A DNA stretch of 25,228 nucleotides from JBHIBC01 sp046758905 (lineage in GTDB: Bacteria; Acidobacteriota; Polarisedimenticolia; Gp22-AA2), in contig JBHIBC010000043.1 of the NCBI GenBank assembly GCA_046758905.1, forward strand, positions 1 to 25,228, read 5' to 3'. Positions within the stretch are counted from its first letter, which is position 1; each line of letters begins with the position of its first letter. Below the pieces are notes generated by a model. It saw only the letters and a program-made list of their open reading frames with translations, made no database searches and was not told the origin of the DNA. Positions 20,827 to 25,228 of the stretch are shown one piece after another. The position numbers and the translations under genes are program-made.

Positions 20827-23448
20827 TCAAACGGCCCGAGCCGCGTCCTCCCGGCGGGGCCGGACCGTCCCGCGCGTCCGGGTCGTCAGGGTCATCAGCG
20901 CGGGCATGGTCATGAGGGCCGTGGCGAGGCACGTGATCGAGCCGATGACGCAGACGATCCCCATCGAGCGGAGGCCCGGGTAGTTGGACACCGCGACCGC
21001 CCCGAATCCGGCGATGTTGGTGAGCGCGGCCATGACCACGGCCTTGCCGGTCTCCAGCAGGCCGGCCGGGTTGCCCAGGCCTTCCTGGGAGATCCGGTGG
21101 ATGATGTGGATCCCGTAGTCGATGCCGACGCCCAGGATCATCGTGGTGACGAACGCGTTCACGAAGTTCATCCGGATCCCCAGGATGCGCATCACGCCGA
21201 GCATCCAGATCACCCCGGTGAGCACTTGGATGTTGGCGAGCGCCATGAGCCACACGCTCCGGAAGTCGAGCCACAGGAGGACCGTCACCAGGGCGATCCC
21301 GACGATGATGGCGCGCCAGGCGTCCCGCTTGAAGATGCGTCGCAGCTCGGCGCTGACGATGTTCAGGCCGGTGATCTCGATCCCGTCCTGCGGGCGGTCG
21401 AGCGCGGCGACGAGCGCCGGCGGGACGATCCGCCTGGCCTTCGGGTCGGCGGGGAAGAGGTAGGTGACCGACCGGTACCCGCCCTCGCCGCCTTCGCTGA
21501 TGTAGCGGCCGACGAACCGCTCCAGCCCCGCCTCCTGGAGGTCGCTCAGCGTGACCGGCCGCGAGGGGCGCAGCGTCGCCGGCAGCGTCGCGATGTACTC
21601 GTCGTAGATGCCCGCCCGGAAGCCGTGCCGCTCGAGGGCGGCGCGGAAGGTCCTCCCGATCCGCTCGGTGTCGAACGGTCCGCCGGCTCCCTGGCGCAGG
21701 GCGGCGATCACCGCCTCCTGCTCCTCGCGCGCCGGCAGGTAGCTCGAGATCGAGTCGTACGCGAGCAGCGCGCCCTCCTCCTTGAACCGATCCAGGGTCT
21801 CGCTCACCGCCCGGTTCTTGCGCATCAGGGTCTCGGCGTCCGGGGCCCGCACGATCACCATCATCGGGTGGAACGACATGCCGAACTTCCGGCCGATCGA
21901 CCTCTGCACCTCGAGGCCGCGGTTCCTGTCCGAGCGCAGGTTCTGGACGCTGTCGCTGAACTGGATGTTCCACGCGCAGTACCCGGCCGCCAGGGTCACC
22001 AGGATCGACCCGGCGAGGACGGGGACGGGACGGCGCGTGCTCCAGGTGATCAGCCGCTGCAGCCCGAACGAGCGCAGGTACAGCTTCCTGGTGACGTCCG
22101 TCCTGCGCGCTCGGCCCTCGTTCCAGGCGATCATCGCCGGGAGCAGGAAGAGGATGGCGACGAGGCACAGCAGGATGCCGGAGCCGACGAGAAAGCCGAA
22201 GTCTCTGAGCCCCTTGTACTCGGTGACGCACATCGCGTAGAAGGTTCCGGCCGAGGTGATGGCGCCGGTGAAGACGCCGAAGGCCGACGCGCCCATCATC
22301 AGCCGCAGCGCCTCCGGAAGGCTGCGGCCGCGGACCCTCTCCTCCACGTAGCGCGCGTACATCACGATCGTGAAGTCGGTGCCGAGGCCCATCAGCATCG
22401 CGGTGAAGCCGGTGGTCGCCGAGTTGAGCTTACGCAGGAACAGGTACGCGACGGCGAGCGTCAGGAACTGCCCGACGACCAGGGGCACGGACGAGTAGAG
22501 GATCGCCCCGAGCCGCCGGTAGCAGAAGAAGTACAGGAGGACGATGGCGATGAACGACAACGGACCGCTCATGCTCATGTCCTGCCTGATGAGCTTGCTC
22601 TCCTCGAGCGCGATCACGTAGCCTCCGCCGAGCGAGACCTCCGGCGCCCGCAGCTCCTCCGGGGGGGGACCGTCCCGGCCGGCTCCGGCGTCCGGCGGGC
22701 CGCCCTCCTCCTCGAAGCTCCGCGCCGCCTCGGCCGCCGCGCGTCGGACCTGGCCCATCAGCTCCCTGTCGAAGGCGACGTCCTGCGCGGGCTTGACCGG
22801 CTTGACGATCAGCAGCAACGCGTCCCCGTCCTTCGACAGGTAGTACCCGCCCTGCAGGTTCAACGTCAGCGGCCCCCGGTTGCGCAGGACCGCCTCCACC
22901 AGGAGCGGGCTGATCAGGAACGGGTCCTGGGTCAGGATCTGCTTCATCAGGAAGGACGAGGGTCCGGTGAGCTGGCGATGGTTCTCCCTCACGCGGGCGT
23001 CGATCGCCTCGTCCGTGAACTTCGCGGCCAGCTCCGGGAGCCTCCCGGGCGGAAGGAAGAGGATCTGGTTCTTCCGGAAGAACGAGAAGAACGGTCCGCC
23101 GGTGTCGATCTTGTGCTCGACGTAGCGGACCGCGGGCAGGCGCTCGAGGCGCTCGGCGAGCAGGTCGGCGAAGGCCTCCAGGTCCTCGACGCCCTGACCA
23201 GGGCGCGCCTCCGCCAGAACGAGCAGGTAGTCCAGGCTGCCGAAGTCCCGCAGCGCCACCCGGAAGGTGTCGACCACCCGGTTGTTGCGCGGCGCCAGGT
23301 TCAGGACGTCGCCGTCCAGGGTCAGACGCGACCCGAGGAATATGCAGACGCCGACGACGAGGATCGTGCCGAGGAAGACGAGGCGGTGGCGCCGGCGCGC
23401 GAAGTCCTCGATGAGGAGGAAGAGCCCCTCCTTGACGCTCGACCTCAC
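20827..23448 (-). CDS. RND/MMPL-family exporter (HpnN-like)
   Basis: 873 residues in two repeats, each with one helix, a large periplasmic loop and a five-helix bundle. Repeat one: RLVFLGTILVVGVCIFLGSR near the N-terminus, later GLGTDFTIVMYARYVEE; repeat two: VPVLAGSILVTLAAGYCAWN and GVGIDYGIHIIHRI. The GxGxD(F/Y) pair in TM4 and TM10 carries the proton-relay acid residues. MMPL/HpnN relatives export lipids such as hopanoids. The start is GTG at 23448 with GAGGGG 7 bases upstream, inside a 34-base gap after recR; a longer upstream frame runs into recR and is rejected. No hopanoid genes in the window, so the cargo is open. Confidence 0.88.
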   Translation of the reverse strand: MRSSVKEGLFLLIEDFARRRHRLVFLGTILVVGVCIFLGSRLTLDGDVLNLAPRNNRVVDTFRVALRDFGSLDYLLVLAEARPGQGVEDLEAFADLLAERLERLPAVRYVEHKIDTGGPFFSFFRKNQILFLPPGRLPELAAKFTDEAIDARVRENHRQLTGPSSFLMKQILTQDPFLISPLLVEAVLRNRGPLTLNLQGGYYLSKDGDALLLIVKPVKPAQDVAFDRELMGQVRRAAAEAARSFEEEGGPPDAGAGRDGPPPEELRAPEVSLGGGYVIALEESKLIRQDMSMSGPLSFIAIVLLYFFCYRRLGAILYSSVPLVVGQFLTLAVAYLFLRKLNSATTGFTAMLMGLGTDFTIVMYARYVEERVRGRSLPEALRLMMGASAFGVFTGAITSAGTFYAMCVTEYKGLRDFGFLVGSGILLCLVAILFLLPAMIAWNEGRARRTDVTRKLYLRSFGLQRLITWSTRRPVPVLAGSILVTLAAGYCAWNIQFSDSVQNLRSDRNRGLEVQRSIGRKFGMSFHPMMVIVRAPDAETLMRKNRAVSETLDRFKEEGALLAYDSISSYLPAREEQEAVIAALRQGAGGPFDTERIGRTFRAALERHGFRAGIYDEYIATLPATLRPSRPVTLSDLQEAGLERFVGRYISEGGEGGYRSVTYLFPADPKARRIVPPALVAALDRPQDGIEITGLNIVSAELRRIFKRDAWRAIIVGIALVTVLLWLDFRSVWLMALANIQVLTGVIWMLGVMRILGIRMNFVNAFVTTMILGVGIDYGIHIIHRISQEGLGNPAGLLETGKAVVMAALTNIAGFGAVAVSNYPGLRSMGIVCVIGSITCLATALMTMPALMTLTTRTRGTVRPRREDAARAV

Positions 23449-23482
23449 CGATGGGCCCCTCGCGCCCCTCCGGCCGCGCGCA

Positions 23483-24079
23483 TCAGATCTCCCGGCGTCC
23501 GTCGAGGGCCTTGCCGACCGTGACCTCGTCGGCGTACTCGAGCTCCGCGCCGACCGGCAGGCCCAGCGCGATGCGCGTGACACGCACCCCCAGCGGCTTG
23601 AGGAGGCGCGAGAGGTAGACCGCCGTGGCCTCCCCCTCGACGTTCGGGTTGGTGGCCAGGATCACCTCGCGGACCTTACCGTCCCGCAGCCGTTCCAGGA
23701 GGGGGCCGATCCTCAGCGCGTCGGGGCCGATCCCCCGCAGGGGAGAGAGGCTGCCGTGGAGGACGTGGAACAGGCCGCGGAAGCGGCCCGACCTCTCGAT
23801 GGCCACCAGGTTGTGGGGCTCCTCGACGACGCAGATCGAGGTACGGTCCCGGGCCTCGTCCGTGCACACGCGGCACGGGTCGACGTCGGTGATGTTGAAG
23901 CACACGGTGCACAGACGGATGGCCTCCTTCACCTCGACCAGCGAGTCGGCCAGGGCACGGACCTCCTCCGCGTCGGCGCGGAGGATGTGGAAGGCGAGGC
24001 GCTGGGCGGACCTGGCGCCGATCCCGGGAAGTCTCCTGAGTCGCCCGATCAGGCGCTCGAGCGGGGCGGCGAAGGGCAT
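23483..24079 (-). CDS. recR: Recombination mediator protein RecR
   Basis: 198 residues, standard length. Works with RecF/RecO to load RecA at gaps. Helix-hairpin-helix RLPGIGARSAQRLAFHIL (about 16-33), a four-Cys zinc finger CTVCFNITDVDPCRVC (Cys57, 60, 69, 72), a Toprim domain (ICVVEEPHNLVAIERSG onward), and a C-terminal part with VTRIALGLPVGAELEYAD. Five bases after ybaB; the weak ribosome site suggests coupling. Conserved dnaX-ybaB-recR order. The stop overlaps an ATG (TGATG) of a 12-codon frame leading to the RND start. Confidence 0.97.
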   Translation of the reverse strand: MPFAAPLERLIGRLRRLPGIGARSAQRLAFHILRADAEEVRALADSLVEVKEAIRLCTVCFNITDVDPCRVCTDEARDRTSICVVEEPHNLVAIERSGRFRGLFHVLHGSLSPLRGIGPDALRIGPLLERLRDGKVREVILATNPNVEGEATAVYLSRLLKPLGVRVTRIALGLPVGAELEYADEVTVGKALDGRREI

Positions 24080-24084
24080 CGCTC

Positions 24085-24369
24085 TCAGAACCCGGGCAAT
24101 GTCAGGCCGGTCATCTTCTGGCTCAGAGCCTCCTCCACCTTGCGGTTCGCCTCGTTGACGGCGGCTCGCACCAGATCCTCAAGCATCTCGGCGTCTCTCG
24201 AGTCGACGACCTCGGGCGCGATCCGGACCGACAGGAGCTCGCGGTTGCCGGCCATGCTCACGGTCACCATGCCGCCGCCGGCGGATCCCTCCACCTTCAT
24301 CTCCGCGATCTCCCGTTGGATCGACTCCTGCATCTTCTGCGCCTGCTTCATCAGCGCTCGCATGTCCAT
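24085..24369 (-). CDS. ybaB: YbaB/EbfC nucleoid-associated protein
   Basis: 94 residues. Starts MDMRALMKQAQKMQESIQRE and has the GGGMVTVSMAGNRELLSVRI core plus the C-terminal LEDLVRAAVNEANRKVEEAL helix of the family. Binds DNA as a dimer and helps organise the nucleoid or repair. The ATG at 24369 has GGGAGG at 24378-24383, 8 bases upstream; an in-frame ATG at 24393 is less likely. Between dnaX (55 bases) and recR (5 bases). Confidence 0.95.
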   Translation of the reverse strand: MDMRALMKQAQKMQESIQREIAEMKVEGSAGGGMVTVSMAGNRELLSVRIAPEVVDSRDAEMLEDLVRAAVNEANRKVEEALSQKMTGLTLPGF

Positions 24370-24424
24370 CTCGCGTGCCTCCCTCTGCGCCACACGGTCG
24401 CGGCGGGCGGCGCCGGTCCCGGGA

Positions 24425-25228
24425 TCAGGTCGACTCGACGTCGATGATCTCGCCTCCGAAGGTCTCCAGAAGGGTCTGCACCGCCGGCTCCTTCATGGCC
24501 TCCTCCCTGAGACGGCGCCTGCGGCTCGCCTCGGCCTCCTCGGTGGAGACGACCGCGGTGTCGATCGCCGCAGGCGCCGCGACCGTCACGACGATCTCCA
24601 ACGGGCGCCCCGCCTCTTCCTCGGCGACGCGCTTCAGGTAGGAGATCGCATCGCGGCTGTCGACCTTCTCGCGGAAGAAGGAGTGTCTCTCCTGGAAGGC
24701 GATGGTGAGCGATCCGCCGTCGATCTCCGCCCAGGCCGCCTGGCCCAGGAAACCTCCCAGGGCGCCGCGCTCCTCGTGCACCCGCCGCAGGATCCTCTCG
24801 ACCAGGCCCGCCTCGCCCCCGAGCTGCGGGGAGGGAGGGTTCGCGGGGCCCGGGGCCGCGACCGCCGGCCGCGGCCGGCTGACGGGCGGCGCCGGCGGAC
24901 GCGCCGCCGCCGGGGGCCGCGGCGGCCCGGGCGCGGCGGCGTCGGAGCGGCCGGGCGGGGGCTGGGTTCCGGGACGGGCGCGGGGAGCCCCCGGATCCGG
25001 GTCGCGCGGCCCGTTCGGGGCGCCCCCGAGCCGCGCGATCAGCTCCTCGATCGGTCTGAGGTCCTTGAGTCGCGCCAGCTTGATCGCCAGCGCCTCGAGC
25101 AGGAAGCGCGGGTGGTTCGAGCTCCTGATGCGGGCCTCCTCGCGGGTCATCAGCTCCAGGATCCGAAGCAGCTCGTCCTCTCCGAAACCGGAGGCGGCCT
25201 CGACGAGGGCCCGGACCTCCGCCGGGCC
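24425..25228 (-). CDS. dnaX: DNA polymerase III gamma/tau subunit, C-terminal part
   Basis: The frame is open through the window edge at 25228, so about 267 residues of the C-terminal half are seen and the ATPase is outside. The visible start AEVRALVEAASGFGEDELLR and LELMTREEARIRSSNHPRFL with LEALAIKLARL is the end of domain III of the clamp loader. A long Pro/Ala/Arg/Gly linker follows (roughly the next 75 residues), then a tau-like globular tail (LVERILRRVHEERGALGGFL, ITLIAFQERHSFF-like SLTIAFQERHSFFREKV, ending GGEIIDVEST). I see no A-rich slippery site in the visible part, so no support here for the tau/gamma frameshift. First visible gene of the ybaB-recR line. Confidence 0.92.
   Translation of the reverse strand, partial: GPAEVRALVEAASGFGEDELLRILELMTREEARIRSSNHPRFLLEALAIKLARLKDLRPIEELIARLGGAPNGPRDPDPGAPRARPGTQPPPGRSDAAAPGPPRPPAAARPPAPPVSRPRPAVAAPGPANPPSPQLGGEAGLVERILRRVHEERGALGGFLGQAAWAEIDGGSLTIAFQERHSFFREKVDSRDAISYLKRVAEEEAGRPLEIVVTVAAPAAIDTAVVSTEEAEASRRRRLREEAMKEPAVQTLLETFGGEIIDVEST

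Noticed and set aside
20767..23523. A 918-codon open frame on the plus strand antisense to the RND gene
   Set aside because: It mirrors the coding frame of a clear RND protein; its translation is Asp/Arg/His-rich with no domain. High GC makes long antisense frames common.
23449..23583. Extended N-terminus of the RND protein overlapping recR
   Set aside because: Ser/Arg-rich low-complexity translation over recR codons; the GTG at 23448 has a good ribosome site and matches the family start.
24425..25228. Possible programmed frameshift site in dnaX
   Set aside because: No A-rich slippery run is visible in this part of the gene; the site, if any, would be outside the window or absent.
1..25228. 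tRNA, rRNA, CRISPR arrays, IS elements
   Set aside because: No T-loop GGTTCRANNCC cloverleaf, regular spacer repeats, transposase or terminal inverted repeats were found by eye.

Overview
The window looks like a chromosomal segment from a high-GC (about 70% by eye) Gram-negative-type bacterium, most likely an Acidobacteriota member or close relative. The grounds are a secreted VWFA-related protein of the type expanded in that phylum, outer-membrane beta-barrel and lipoprotein genes, a bactofilin, and a dnaX-ybaB-recR block. The taxonomic call is an inference and no rRNA or tRNA is present to confirm it. Most of the content is ordinary core and envelope genes. I see no prophage, IS element, CRISPR array or clear sign of transfer.

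Layout. (1) 27-2885: divergent genes for a secreted VWFA-related protein (-) and aroA (+). (2) 2885-4313: an outer-membrane porin (-) with a near-textbook intrinsic terminator touching the aroA stop. (3) 4314-6229: a 600-base gap with a 16-bp perfect palindrome and a strong sigma70-type promoter, then two tandem paralogous lipoproteins. (4) 6386-9137: a small cysteine-rich secreted protein and two TPR proteins on the minus strand; the second TPR gene lacks an ATG/GTG/TTG start and appears to begin at CTG overlapping the previous stop. (5) 9355-11458: a histone H1-like basic protein, a methyltransferase with a large low-complexity insert, and a bactofilin (all -). (6) 12014-12961: a promoter, a probable structured small RNA ending in two back-to-back terminators, then HU and a 57-residue membrane protein (+). 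(7) 13100-16723: two lipoprotein hydrolases (-), an LCAT-like lipase and an M49 (DPP III-like) peptidase. (8) 17013-18410: an APC permease (+) that shares its CTAG stop with a convergent PqqD-like gene. (9) 18407-25228: one long minus-strand gene line, in transcription order dnaX (5' end outside the window), ybaB, recR, an RND/MMPL exporter, an OPT transporter and a PqqD-like protein.

How they fit together. dnaX/ybaB/recR is the conserved replication-repair block, and a membrane-transport module follows it with very tight spacing. HU and the H1-like protein are both candidates for nucleoid organisation. The porin, lipoproteins, RND exporter, OPT and APC carriers and lipoprotein hydrolases give the region a strong envelope and peptide/lipid-handling flavour. 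The most promising undescribed element is the candidate small RNA at about 12048-12238: its own promoter, a long internal stem, repeated complementary heptamers that allow alternative folds, and tandem terminators just upstream of HU.
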